Assembly: GCA_021850505.1 (NCBI GenBank)
Contig: JAJZLW010000122.1
Location: forward strand, 1 to 64,000
Direction: 5' to 3'
Length of the DNA stretch: 64,000 nt
From: Thermoplasmata archaeon
GTDB lineage: Archaea; Thermoplasmatota; Thermoplasmata; Thermoplasmatales; Thermoplasmataceae
Numbering within the stretch: the stretch's first letter is position 1; each line of letters begins with the position of its first letter. The position numbers and the translations under genes are program-made. The notes under the pieces were generated by a model. The model ran no database searches. It was not told the origin of the DNA and saw nothing but the letters and a program-made list of their open reading frames with translations. Shown here piece after piece: positions 1 through 8,440 of the stretch.

Positions 1-2
1 CA

Positions 3-908
3 CAACCATCTTATAATCCAGAATTAGTTGTTACGGAGGATTCATACTTTATAGTCTACCAGGACAGTTCCAGTCCACAGGAAATATATACCGGTTCCCT
101 GGGCAAGACTCCTCATAAATTAACATCTGAAAATGTAGATATTAGATCAGCGCAGCCCTTCAAAGCCGATATTGTGAAATGGAAGTCTAAAGATCAACTT
201 CAATGCTATGGCATATTCATATCCAATGGTCCTGAAGCACCGTTGGTTGTTTATGTACATGGTGGCCCGACCTCATATTCATCCATTTCTTTCGTTGAGA
301 AGAACTATTACTATCTCCTGAAGGCAGGATATTCAGTATTTATGCCAAACTATAGGGGGAGCATAGGTAAAGGCAGAAAATATGCGGAATTGAACCGTGG
401 AGACATGGGAGGGATGGATTTTATAGATATTCTCACAGGAATTGATTATCTCTTAGAAAGTAAGAGGATCACCACTGATAAATTCTACATCACCGGCGGA
501 TCGTATGGTGGCTTCATGACCGCTTGGGCTGTCACTCAAACGGACAGGTTCAAGGCAGCGGTTGGTCTTTTCGGGATTTCTGACTGGGTGAGTTTTCATG
601 GTTCTACCAAGATCCACGAGTGGGACCCAATCCACTATAATGAATCACCTTATTCTGTAAATAAATATGAAAAGTTCTCTCCTCTGAATTATGTAAAAAA
701 TGTTAAAACACCAATTTTGCTTCTGCATGGAAAGGAAGATCCTTATGTTCCTCTCGGTCAATATCTACAGTTTTACAGAGCGTTAAAGGAACTTTCTAAA
801 GAGACTGAACTGATAGTTTTTCCACGGGAAGGACATGGTTTCAGTGAGAAAGAGCATATTAGGAGAAACATGATTGAGACGATTAATTGGTTTGAGAAAC
901 ACAGGTGA
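3..908 (+). CDS. S9-family serine peptidase (acylaminoacyl-peptidase / prolyl oligopeptidase type), 3' part
   Basis: The frame is open from the left edge, so the gene starts outside the window; the first ~57 residues visible look like the last blades of a beta-propeller (QDSSSPQEIYTGSLG). The rest is the alpha/beta-hydrolase domain. Counting from the internal Met at 174, an HGGP oxyanion loop lies near residue 29, the nucleophile Ser110 sits in GGSYGGF, the acidic residue in HGKEDPYVP and the His in REGHGF, completing a Ser-Asp-His triad. Such enzymes trim short or N-acylated peptides in the cytosol, which suits a peptide-eating heterotroph. Acylaminoacyl-peptidase versus oligopeptidase cannot be decided from this fragment. 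An A/T-rich run (909-939) separates it from the convergent peptidase gene. Confidence 0.93.
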   Translation, partial: QPSYNPELVVTEDSYFIVYQDSSSPQEIYTGSLGKTPHKLTSENVDIRSAQPFKADIVKWKSKDQLQCYGIFISNGPEAPLVVYVHGGPTSYSSISFVEKNYYYLLKAGYSVFMPNYRGSIGKGRKYAELNRGDMGGMDFIDILTGIDYLLESKRITTDKFYITGGSYGGFMTAWAVTQTDRFKAAVGLFGISDWVSFHGSTKIHEWDPIHYNESPYSVNKYEKFSPLNYVKNVKTPILLLHGKEDPYVPLGQYLQFYRALKELSKETELIVFPREGHGFSEKEHIRRNMIETINWFEKHR

Positions 909-939
909 AAATTTAAATTTTAATTTTTTTAATTTATCA

Positions 940-2034
940 TTACAGGACAGTGAAATCCCTGCTTAGGGAATTGAAGGACACACATTTTGATCCATCAAAA
1001 TAGTTTGTATCTTCTATTCTAACTCCCCCTTTTCCAGTTAAATATATCCCGGGTTCAATTGTAAAGACAGAATTGGTTATGGCTTTCTGCAGGTTGGAAG
1101 GCACTAAGTAGGGTTCCTCATGAACCTGCAACCCAAGGCCATGTCCCAGCCGGTGGAAGAAATTCTTTCCGTAACCAGCTTTTTCGATTATGGATCTAGC
1201 TGTTCTGTCCATTTCTGCATAACTTGTTTCCTTTGATATTTTAAGGCGGGCCTGCTCATTGGCTTGTCTCACTGTTTCATAAATTGTTTCCATTTCCGGG
1301 TCAGCATGCCTCCAGAAGAACGTTCTTGTCGTATCTGAGGCGTAGTAATGGTATCGGCCGCCAAAGTCAATCACTATCGAATCTCCACTCTTAAGCCTAG
1401 TAGAGTCTGGGCCATGATGCGGCAGGGCAGCATTCTTACCAAATGATACAATGGAAGAAAATGCAATTGTATCTAATCCCTGGTTCTTCATTTCTCCTTC
1501 CAAAATGGAAGCAAATTCAGCTTCAGAGATACCTTCTTTTAATTCCGAAATGGAGGCGTTTAAGGACTTCTCTGATTTATCGATTGCTGATCTTATCGAG
1601 TCAAGCTCTTCATGATCTTTTGAAATTCTAAGTTTGCTCAGTATTGAATCTGCGAGATGTTCTTCAACATGAATAAACGGTTTAATTCTACCATAGTGAA
1701 AATATGGGAGGAGGCCTTCAATCGAAATTTTATTCTTCCTGGGAATAAATTTTTCCAGTTTATTATATGGATTCTCATCATCCTTCCAGGAAACAATCTC
1801 TGTTATCCATGATTCTTCGAGAACCTGCTGCTTCATTAATTCAGGGCACAGCACGCTTACCCCTGTTTCTGTAAGAATAAGTAATGCGAGACGCTCCATA
1901 GATTCAGTATCCATGCCGGTAAGATACGTGAAATTCGGTCCCGGAGGCATTATCATTGCTCCTATATCAGATTCCGACATAAGTTGCTGGACTCTTTTGA
2001 CCCTTTCAAGATAGGTAGATTTCTTGTAATGCAT
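940..2034 (-). CDS. pepQ: Xaa-Pro dipeptidase / aminopeptidase P family (M24B)
   Basis: The 364-residue product has an N-terminal creatinase-like domain (about 1-135) and a C-terminal pita-bread metallopeptidase domain. All five metal ligands of the M24 family can be placed: Asp223 in VIDFGG, Asp234 in SDTTRTFF, His298 in LGHGLGLQVHEEP, Glu327 in TIEPGIY and Glu341 in RIEDT. It hydrolyses peptides with a Pro at P1' in the cytosol using a dinuclear Mn/Co/Zn centre. It is convergent with the S9 peptidase, so two peptidases lie together. The ATG at 2034 is the natural start; a TATA-like run lies about 25-30 nt upstream, so a short leader or leaderless mRNA is likely. The exact substrate is inferred. 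Confidence 0.93.
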   Translation of the reverse strand: MHYKKSTYLERVKRVQQLMSESDIGAMIMPPGPNFTYLTGMDTESMERLALLILTETGVSVLCPELMKQQVLEESWITEIVSWKDDENPYNKLEKFIPRKNKISIEGLLPYFHYGRIKPFIHVEEHLADSILSKLRISKDHEELDSIRSAIDKSEKSLNASISELKEGISEAEFASILEGEMKNQGLDTIAFSSIVSFGKNAALPHHGPDSTRLKSGDSIVIDFGGRYHYYASDTTRTFFWRHADPEMETIYETVRQANEQARLKISKETSYAEMDRTARSIIEKAGYGKNFFHRLGHGLGLQVHEEPYLVPSNLQKAITNSVFTIEPGIYLTGKGGVRIEDTNYFDGSKCVSFNSLSRDFTVL

Positions 2035-2129
2035 AGTCAGGATAATCCTAACCAGTATAATATTAAGTCATCTTATTTAGAGGCAATTTTTATTGTATAA
2101 AAAATTAAAAACGATGATAAAAGGTTAAG

Positions 2130-2203
2130 CGCCCGAGCCGGGATTTGAACCCGGATCTGAGGCTCCGCAGGCCTTCAGGATATCCAAATTACCCCACTCG
2201 GGC
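2130..2203 (-). tRNA. tRNA-Arg, anticodon GCG
   Basis: The minus strand folds into a cloverleaf: acceptor GCCCGAG/CTCGGGC, D-loop with GG and A20 (an arginine identity base), anticodon loop CTGCGGA giving GCG, and T-arm CCGGG-TTCAAAT-CCCGG. The discriminator is G and CCA is not encoded. The top pair of the anticodon stem is an A27-C43 mismatch, the one irregular position. No intron is needed. Confidence 0.85.
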
Positions 2204-2319
2204 ATTGGCACCTGAACTAACTGAAGGTTAATAATTTTCAGTACCCATAATTCTTGCAAATTGTCCATTAAATTTTACAATATAAGAAAGGTTTATCACC
2301 AATTCTATTCTTTCTCATT

Positions 2320-2664
2320 GTGGCGTCTAAGTGTCTGTTAATAATATCATCCGGCCTTGAAAACAAGGAGAAGGCAATTGTTGGGTTCAGATATGCGATG
2401 AACGTGAAGAAAAATTCTCTTTTAGATGATATCAAGGTAATATTATTCGGACCGTCCGAAAAAGCGCTTGCATCGGGTGACATGGATTTTGTTAAGTTTA
2501 TTCGCAAATTGATAGAATTAAAGGTCATACCTGTTGCCTGCTCAGGTGTTGCAATAAACGAGAATATATCCTCTGATTTAGAAAAAAATGGCCTCTTGAT
2601 AGATGATGTTGGCCCCATTATATCTAATTACATCAAAGAAGGATATGAGGTAATAACATTTTGA
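2320..2664 (+). CDS. DsrE/DsrF-like small protein
   Basis: This 114-residue protein starts at GTG. It opens with a beta-strand (KCLLIISSGLENKEKA), is followed by a helix starting FRYAMN, a strand KVILFGPSEKAL, a helix, and a strand KVIPVACSGVA, ending in YEVITF. This is the alternating Rossmann-like order of DsrE-like sulfur-relay proteins, which are often trimers. A single Cys (in VACSGVA) sits where many DsrE-like proteins carry a persulfide-carrying Cys. Its stop overlaps the TTG start of the next gene by four bases (TTGA), so the two are translationally coupled. Role in sulfur transfer is inferred from the fold only. Confidence 0.7.
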   Translation: MASKCLLIISSGLENKEKAIVGFRYAMNVKKNSLLDDIKVILFGPSEKALASGDMDFVKFIRKLIELKVIPVACSGVAINENISSDLEKNGLLIDDVGPIISNYIKEGYEVITF

Positions 2665-3500
2665 AGACCAGACAGGTGTACTCCTACAGACCGGAAATAA
2701 CAACGTTTCCTGCGGAACCAGAAAGAATAGTCAGCTTCAGCCCATCTGTTACTGAAATACTGTTCGAAATAGGTCTCGGATCGAAGCTCGTTGGCATTTC
2801 AGCATTCTGCAGAAGACCTGCAGAAACCTCTAAGATCAGGAGGATAGGATCATACGGTCATGTGAGGCTTGATCTGCTTGAGGAATTGAAGCCTGAAGTT
2901 ATTTTTACAGTTTCAGGGTATCAGGATAAATTCACCAGGGAATTGGCAAAGAATTATCCGGTCGTGTGTTTCGAACTGCCTTCAACGGTTCCTGCAATAC
3001 TTGATCTTATTATTAAGGTTGGAGTTGCATGTGGAAGAGGCGATGTCTCTAGACAACTGGCAATAAATCTGATGAAAGAAATGCCAAAGCCGGTTAAACA
3101 GGAAGTTGCGAATTGCTATATTGAGATAGATCTTGCGTCGCCTATTACATTTGGTGCATTTAGCTATATTACTGATTCTTTGAGATATTTTGGGCTCAAG
3201 AATATCTTCGGAAAAATTGACAGGGAATGGATAGATTCCGACCTGAAGGCAGTAAAAGAAATTGATCCGGATGTGATCATATATGAACCAAAAATGTTCT
3301 CTACATTCACGGATAACGATCTGCAAAGATTGATAAAGGAAAGAGGATGGACTGAACTCAAAGCGGTCAAGACCAATAATGTTTACAAAACTCCTGGAAA
3401 TTTAGATTTCTTTGCGCATCATGGAACAAGTTTCATCAGGGAGGTAATGCCGTGGACGCAGGTTATCTCACAAAAACTAGATAAATCCATTCGGGTATAA
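2661..3500 (+). CDS. BtuF-like periplasmic-binding-fold protein without signal peptide (cobalamin/iron-chelate type)
   Basis: The 279-residue protein begins at TTG inside the stop of the DsrE-like gene. The N-terminal part reads ERIVSFSPSVTEILFEIGLG...LVGIS, the hallmark of BtuF/FhuD-type (class III) substrate-binding domains, and the two lobes joined by a long helix can be followed to DPDVIIYEP near residue 200. There is no signal peptide, lipobox or transmembrane segment, and no permease or ATPase gene adjoins it, so it may be a cytosolic corrinoid-binding protein rather than a transporter part. It overlaps the tail of the convergent MocA-like gene by 24 bases. Confidence 0.78.
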   Translation: MKTRQVYSYRPEITTFPAEPERIVSFSPSVTEILFEIGLGSKLVGISAFCRRPAETSKIRRIGSYGHVRLDLLEELKPEVIFTVSGYQDKFTRELAKNYPVVCFELPSTVPAILDLIIKVGVACGRGDVSRQLAINLMKEMPKPVKQEVANCYIEIDLASPITFGAFSYITDSLRYFGLKNIFGKIDREWIDSDLKAVKEIDPDVIIYEPKMFSTFTDNDLQRLIKERGWTELKAVKTNNVYKTPGNLDFFAHHGTSFIREVMPWTQVISQKLDKSIRV

Positions 3501-4100
3501 CGAGTCAAATTCTTTTTCTGCTTTCTCCAGATCCTGCTGCTCATCTATATCTATAAGGTACCGACAATCCTTAATGTCCACAAATTTTGAATCAGGTAAA
3601 TTGTCTGAAATCAGCGTTCTTGCACCGGTATCTCCACTCATTGTGGAAAGAAACCTGAAATATTTTCTGCCGAAATAAGCCGGATTTCCAAACCTGTTAC
3701 TGCATTTAGTATATACGATACTGGCCTTATTGTTGATTGCAGTCTTTAGGAGCCTGCTGTAATGCTCCGGAGGTATAAACGGTTGATCGCCAAGGGAAAT
3801 TATAACGCTGTCGCAGTAATCTGGAATGCTTTCAACACCAATCCTGATAGAACTTGAAATACCGTTTTCAGGTCTGGGGTTAATTTTCAGTGTTACATTG
3901 GATAGGATAGATTCATCCAGTTTGGTTGCTGAAGATCCAACGACGATTACATCACCTATGTCTGCCATTAAACAGGATAAAACTGCGTATTCCACCATTC
4001 TTCTTCCCCGGAAATACTTAAGCATCTTGTTTTCGCCGAATCTTGACGAAAGACCTGCTGCCAGTACTATAACGCAGTTTGTTGTTTCCTTCATCCCCAA
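3477..4100 (-). CDS. MobA/MocA-like nucleotidyltransferase (molybdenum cofactor cytidylyltransferase type)
   Basis: The 207-residue protein has the N-terminal nucleotide-binding signature LAAGLSSRFGENKML and the metal-binding SLGDQPFIPP motif. The GDQP form is typical of MocA-type CTP:molybdopterin cytidylyltransferases, whereas MobA guanylyltransferases usually show GDMP. Length fits the family (~190-210). It would attach CMP to molybdopterin for enzymes of the xanthine/CO/aldehyde dehydrogenase class, none of which is in this window. It is transcribed divergently from the acyl-CoA dehydrogenase. Substrate assignment is inference from one motif. Confidence 0.82.
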   Translation of the reverse strand: MGMKETTNCVIVLAAGLSSRFGENKMLKYFRGRRMVEYAVLSCLMADIGDVIVVGSSATKLDESILSNVTLKINPRPENGISSSIRIGVESIPDYCDSVIISLGDQPFIPPEHYSRLLKTAINNKASIVYTKCSNRFGNPAYFGRKYFRFLSTMSGDTGARTLISDNLPDSKFVDIKDCRYLIDIDEQQDLEKAEKEFDSLYPNGFI

Positions 4101-4126
4101 ACGTTAGTATATTGAATTTTGTTTTA

Positions 4127-4183
4127 TAAGGATAACATATCCATTTTTGCGCTTATATAAGTGGATTGCGCTTCTTATCCTTA
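4127..4183. promoter_or_regulatory. Operator-like repeats in a divergent promoter region
   Basis: Between the divergent MocA-like and acyl-CoA dehydrogenase genes lie perfect 9-base inverted arms TAAGGATAA (4127-4135) and TTATCCTTA (4175-4183). Between them are a 10-base palindrome CTTATATAAG (4152-4161) and a direct repeat TTGCGCTT (4147-4154 and 4166-4173). A TATA-like GATATATC follows at about 4217. The nested symmetry suggests a regulator site; the regulator is unknown. Confidence 0.45.
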
Positions 4184-4267
4184 CGAGTAATCATTTTTAA
4201 ACATTTTTTTAAAACGATATATCAAAGGATTGATCATGGTTATAATTCCACTTAACATTCTGATTTC

Positions 4268-5431
4268 ATGAATAACGAAGAACCTGATGAAACCTATAAG
4301 ATGCTTAGGGAGACCGCAAGGGAGTTTTCAAGAAAACAACTTCAGCCTCTTTCAGACAGGGTCGACGAGGAAGATTACTTTCCTGTTGATCTTTTCAAAT
4401 CCTTGGGAAAGCTGGGATTCCTTGGCATAACTGTACCTGAGGAATATGGTGGCTCAGGTCTTGATTATAGAGCACAATCCATTGTACAGGAGGAGCTGGG
4501 GTACGCATCAGCTGGCTTCGCCCTTTCATATGGGGCACATAGCAACCTTGTAACCGATTCAATATACCGGAATGGCTCGGATTATATCAGAAAAACCTGT
4601 TTGCCGAAGCTTTGTAGCGGGGAATGGATAGGTTCATTATGTCTCACTGAGCCGGGATCCGGATCGGATGCACTCGCAATGAAAACAAATGCTGTCAAAT
4701 CCGGTGAATATTATGTGCTGAATGGAAGCAAGACACTGATTACCAATGCACCGTATGCAGACTTGATGCTTGTCTACGCAAAAACTGGTGATGACTATAC
4801 TGCATTTGTTGTGCTTAAAACGGATGCGGGTGTATCTAAGGGCAAGAAGTTCTCTAAGATGGGCATGAGAGGGTCTCCTACCGGCGAGATCTTTTTTGAA
4901 AATGTGAAGTTAGGTGAGGATAGAATACTCGGGAAATTTGGTAAGGGGAAGGAAATAATCCTGAGTGGTCTGAATTCAGAACGCATAATTCTATCGTTCA
5001 TATTCGTCGGGCTTCTTAAAAGGGCTATTGAGCTATCACTAAAATATGCAAATGAGAGAAAACAGTTTGGCCAGAATCTTGGCGAATTCGAAATGATACA
5101 GGAAAAAATCGCGTATATGTATACTAAATTCAGAACAAGCAAACTGCTCTGCAACTATGCCCTGGAGTCACTTAAATCCAGCAATATGAATGCAATTGAT
5201 GCTGCCGCAGCCATCCTGTACACTGCTGAGTCTGCCGAATATGCGGCAAGGGAAGCCATTCAGATTCATGGTGGTTACGGTTATATCCGTGGCAGCGAAG
5301 TGGAACGTCTACTTAGAGATGCAATTCTGGGCCAGATAGGTGCTGGAACCACAGAGATAAGAAAAAAACTTGTCGCCAGCGGCCTTTTGAAATATTATAA
5401 GAAAAATGAGAGATTGCCAGATGAAGATTAA
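4268..5431 (+). CDS. Acyl-CoA dehydrogenase, isovaleryl-CoA-dehydrogenase-like
   Basis: The 387-residue flavoprotein has the full family pattern: N-terminal helices, a middle beta domain with LTEPGSGSDALAMKT (FAD contact, about 126-140), and C-terminal helices with QIHGGYGYIRGSEVERLLRD. The segment YGAHSNL (about 88-94) closely resembles isovaleryl-CoA dehydrogenases. The loop used for the catalytic Glu in most short/medium-chain enzymes reads IGAGTTEI, lacking that Glu, but NSERI places Glu238 where isovaleryl- and long-chain enzymes keep their base. It would oxidise a branched or longer acyl-CoA and pass electrons to an ETF not seen here. The last 11 bases overlap the next gene. Confidence 0.93.
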   Translation: MNNEEPDETYKMLRETAREFSRKQLQPLSDRVDEEDYFPVDLFKSLGKLGFLGITVPEEYGGSGLDYRAQSIVQEELGYASAGFALSYGAHSNLVTDSIYRNGSDYIRKTCLPKLCSGEWIGSLCLTEPGSGSDALAMKTNAVKSGEYYVLNGSKTLITNAPYADLMLVYAKTGDDYTAFVVLKTDAGVSKGKKFSKMGMRGSPTGEIFFENVKLGEDRILGKFGKGKEIILSGLNSERIILSFIFVGLLKRAIELSLKYANERKQFGQNLGEFEMIQEKIAYMYTKFRTSKLLCNYALESLKSSNMNAIDAAAAILYTAESAEYAAREAIQIHGGYGYIRGSEVERLLRDAILGQIGAGTTEIRKKLVASGLLKYYKKNERLPDED

Positions 5432-6437
5432 GTGCATAAAATGTGGCGAACGGGACTCAGTTTCAGGCGGTCTCTGCCTGGACTGTCTTCTGGAAACAGT
5501 GGATCTTAAACAGATCTCTACGGTTTCTATTACAACATGCAGAAAATGTGGATCTTTGCAGACGGGAAAAACATGGAAATCCAAATGGAAGCAGTCGGAT
5601 CTTGATGAACTGGTAATGAAATCATTCAAGCCAAATAACTCCAAATTCTCAATAAATAAGGCTGCGCTAAAAAAAGTGGACAAAGTCAGAAACGTGGCTC
5701 ATGTGGATTTTCAGATATCTGGGCCGGATGAAATATCATTCACAAAAGAGTTGGAGATAGCGGTTGTCACATCAGAGATTAGCTGCCCTAGTTGCAACAG
5801 GATTTCCGGGTCTTCATTTGAAGCTATAGTCCAGCTGCGATCATACTCCGGAGAGATTACAAGACCACTTGATACCATGATACATGATATCAGCAGGTTT
5901 GCCGGTCAGCATTCCGGTAACAAGGCATCCCAGTATATCATGAAAGAATTACCGGTGAAAGGAGGCTATGACTTATATCTCGGGAGCAAGGGCTTCGGGG
6001 AAAAAATCGCGGCCAGGGCCACTTCCTTATACTTCAGCGATGTTAAGAAAACCAAAAAGCTCTTTGGCAGGAAAGAGGGATATGATACTTACAGGTATAC
6101 GTTCCTCATACGATTGTTTGATCTCTCAAAAGGCCAGCTTTTTTACATAGGGGAGACTGGATATTTTGTGTCCAATGTGTCTCCAGGCTCTTTAACAGTC
6201 GCAGCATTATCGAATGGTAAAATTCAGCATTTGAAGAAATCTGATTTTTTCAGAAAAAAGATAAAAATATCAAAGATCCAACCGGTTTTTGAGAAGTTCA
6301 GGGTGACAGATAGAACCGAAGGCAAGGTAGTATGCAAAAGTGATGACGGGGTTGAATTTACTATAGATTCAGGTAATGAAGTGCCAGATTATATTGAAAT
6401 GCTGAAATTCAAGGATAGGTATTTCTATATAGGATAG
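5421..6437 (+). CDS. NMD3-like zinc-ribbon protein (archaeal 60S export adaptor homologue)
   Basis: The protein (~338 residues from the second Met) begins MKIKCIKCGE and has paired CxxC motifs: CIKCGERDS...CLDCL, CRKCGSLQTG, and SCPSCNRISG near residue 120. This is the arrangement of NMD3 family zinc ribbons, followed by the family's mixed alpha/beta domain and a C-terminal OB-like region. In eukaryotes NMD3 binds the large ribosomal subunit; archaea lack nuclear export, so a role in subunit maturation or quality control is inferred. A Met 15 bases upstream is possible, but the downstream Met puts the zinc ribbon at the N-terminus as in relatives. It overlaps the end of the dehydrogenase gene. 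Confidence 0.85.
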   Translation: MKIKCIKCGERDSVSGGLCLDCLLETVDLKQISTVSITTCRKCGSLQTGKTWKSKWKQSDLDELVMKSFKPNNSKFSINKAALKKVDKVRNVAHVDFQISGPDEISFTKELEIAVVTSEISCPSCNRISGSSFEAIVQLRSYSGEITRPLDTMIHDISRFAGQHSGNKASQYIMKELPVKGGYDLYLGSKGFGEKIAARATSLYFSDVKKTKKLFGRKEGYDTYRYTFLIRLFDLSKGQLFYIGETGYFVSNVSPGSLTVAALSNGKIQHLKKSDFFRKKIKISKIQPVFEKFRVTDRTEGKVVCKSDDGVEFTIDSGNEVPDYIEMLKFKDRYFYIG

Positions 6438-6455
6438 AATCTGGAATGGACGATT

Positions 6456-7724
6456 ATGGCAGTTAGAGCTGAATGGGACCGTTTGAGAGAGGTTCTTATA
6501 CACAGACCGGGGGTCGAGATTGACTATGCGATGCTTGCTCCTAGACCTTTCCTTTTTGAAAGAGCATACAGGACAAACGTTGCAATTAGAGAACATGAAA
6601 AACTTGAAAGGTATCTTAAGGAGGCCGGTGTCAGGGTCAGGCTGCTTAAGACCGCTGTGGTTGAATTATTTGCGAAGTCAAGCGAATTCAGGAAAACTTT
6701 CACTGAAAAGGTCCTGGATACAGTCAAGTTTGATGGTGACAAATCATCATCTGCTCTAGAGGCTAAAAATTTCAGGAAAAATCTTGAGGTGCTGGATCCA
6801 GAGACAATGTTCAACATCCTATTGCTTGAACCGACCGTTATACTTTCGCATCAATCAGCAAATGAACCTGATTATCCATCGATTAACTCAAACCTCCCTC
6901 TGGCAAACTTATACTTCATGCGGGATCAGCAGGTATCCTCATCAAATGGAATATATATTGGCAGGCTTAAGAAAAAGCAGAGACAGAAGGAGAATTCAAT
7001 AACTGAATTTATCCTGAGGGCATTATACGGTAATGACGAGAATTTTGACAGAATTGGACCGAAGGGCTATTTTGAGGGCGGTGACTTTATTCCGTCGGGT
7101 GATTTTGCATATATTGGCATTGGAAATCGAAGCAATATTGAAGGCGCGATGGATTTCATGAAATCACCGGTTGCGGATTTCAGGGAATTTGTATTGGTGG
7201 AGAACCCCGTATACGATTTCATGGAAGACATGGATCCTGATACGATGGTAAACATGCATCTGGATACTTACTTCAACCTCCCTGGGAAGGACATTGCTGT
7301 TACCTCTCCAGAACTAGCAAACAAGGCAAAATGCAGCCTTTTCTATAAAAATGGATCTGAAATCATTCTGTCCTCAAAGACCACCTTGAGCGAATTTCTC
7401 AAATCAAAAGACATTGATATCCTGCCACTAAGCATCGCTGAGCAGATGAGTTACAGCTCAAATTTCCTTACTTTCAGAAATAATCAGATACTTGCCGTAG
7501 ATTCCAGAAGCGTACTTAAAAGGTTGATGTCAGAAAAGGTATTTCCAGATAAAATACAGAGGATACTTGAACATGAGATCCAGAAAACCGGGAACGAAAA
7601 ATTATTTCCGAATTCGCAGTCCGTAAAAGAATATGGCATTGATTATATCAGTGCGAATTTATCAGAAATAACCGGCGGTTATGGTGGGGCACATTGCATG
7701 ACCGCTTCGGTCAAGAGAGGCTGA
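6456..7724 (+). CDS. arcA: Arginine deiminase
   Basis: The 422-residue enzyme converts L-arginine to citrulline and ammonia. It begins with the family signature EWDRLREVLIHRPG and keeps the catalytic landmarks in order: FMRDQQ (Asp), EGGDF, NMHLDTYF (His and Asp) and the nucleophilic Cys in GGYGGAHCMT eleven residues from the C-terminus. Length matches bacterial enzymes (~410). It begins 18 bases after the NMD3-like gene. No ornithine carbamoyltransferase, carbamate kinase or arginine/ornithine antiporter adjoins it, so the usual energy-yielding pathway is not clustered here. Use in peptide catabolism or in ammonia release against acid is inference. Confidence 0.95.
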   Translation: MAVRAEWDRLREVLIHRPGVEIDYAMLAPRPFLFERAYRTNVAIREHEKLERYLKEAGVRVRLLKTAVVELFAKSSEFRKTFTEKVLDTVKFDGDKSSSALEAKNFRKNLEVLDPETMFNILLLEPTVILSHQSANEPDYPSINSNLPLANLYFMRDQQVSSSNGIYIGRLKKKQRQKENSITEFILRALYGNDENFDRIGPKGYFEGGDFIPSGDFAYIGIGNRSNIEGAMDFMKSPVADFREFVLVENPVYDFMEDMDPDTMVNMHLDTYFNLPGKDIAVTSPELANKAKCSLFYKNGSEIILSSKTTLSEFLKSKDIDILPLSIAEQMSYSSNFLTFRNNQILAVDSRSVLKRLMSEKVFPDKIQRILEHEIQKTGNEKLFPNSQSVKEYGIDYISANLSEITGGYGGAHCMTASVKRG

Positions 7725-7727
7725 AAT

Positions 7728-7746
7728 GATATACCTATGCTATATC
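7728..7746. promoter_or_regulatory. Inverted repeat upstream of eS1
   Basis: GATATA (7728-7733) and TATATC (7741-7746) form a perfect dyad with a 7-base spacer just after the arginine deiminase stop. A T/A-rich TATA-like stretch (GGTTTAATT, about 7752) follows and the eS1 ATG is at 7812. It may be a promoter element or an operator. Confidence 0.3.
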
Positions 7747-7811
7747 GAAAGGTTTAATTTGCTTCTTAAAATACTCCACGCCTGCAATCAAGGTACATTT
7801 AGAGGGAAATA

Positions 7812-8438
7812 ATGGCAACGGAAAGACAACAAAAGAAAGGTAAGGACAAGTGGAGAGAGAAGGTCTGGTATTCTATATTGACGCCAAGTTATATGGGCGA
7901 AAAGGAGGTAGCAACCAGTCCAGCGATAGAGCCTTCAGTCATGATTGGACGCAAAATAGAAGTTCCGATTGCCGATTTAACAGGTAATTTCAAGAAGACT
8001 AATGTTAAAGCCGTGTTCAGGGTTGAAAACTGTCAGGGAAACAGGTGCACAACAGTATTTGAGGGTCATTATATAACTGACGATTCGATAAGAAGAATGG
8101 TCAGAAGAAGGAAAGAAAGAATTGATGAAATATCCAGAAATATTACCAAAGACGGTTATATTCTCGCCGTGAAGGTAGTTGCTGTTTCAGACATTAAGCT
8201 TATATCAAATAAGAGAGCAGACATTAGACTGGCAATTCACAAGTTTTTGACAGAAAAAGTTACCTCTTCTACTTTGCAGGATCTTGTTCCCTACCTTATA
8301 GGGGACGATATCGTGAATGACCTTGCAAAGGTTACAAAGCAGATCTATGCCGTAAAGAAAATAGAGGTCAGAAAGTCCGAGGTCCTGGGTTTCCAGAAGC
8401 CCCTGCAGGAAAGCACTCCACAAGAAATTGTTGCATAA
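7812..8438 (+). CDS. rps3ae: Small-subunit ribosomal protein eS1 (S3Ae)
   Basis: The 208-residue basic protein matches archaeal S3Ae: an N-terminal KDKWREKVWYSILTPSYMGEKEV segment (given here in parts: KDKWREK, WYSILTPSYMG), IGRKIEVPIADLTGNF, and FRVENCQGNRCTTVFEGHYI, then a C-terminal helical part. It binds 16S rRNA at the platform of the small subunit. A GAGGG Shine-Dalgarno-like run precedes the ATG. The stop codon is only two bases before the elongator tRNA-Met, so both are probably on one transcript. Confidence 0.95.
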   Translation: MATERQQKKGKDKWREKVWYSILTPSYMGEKEVATSPAIEPSVMIGRKIEVPIADLTGNFKKTNVKAVFRVENCQGNRCTTVFEGHYITDDSIRRMVRRRKERIDEISRNITKDGYILAVKVVAVSDIKLISNKRADIRLAIHKFLTEKVTSSTLQDLVPYLIGDDIVNDLAKVTKQIYAVKKIEVRKSEVLGFQKPLQESTPQEIVA

Positions 8439-8440
8439 AC

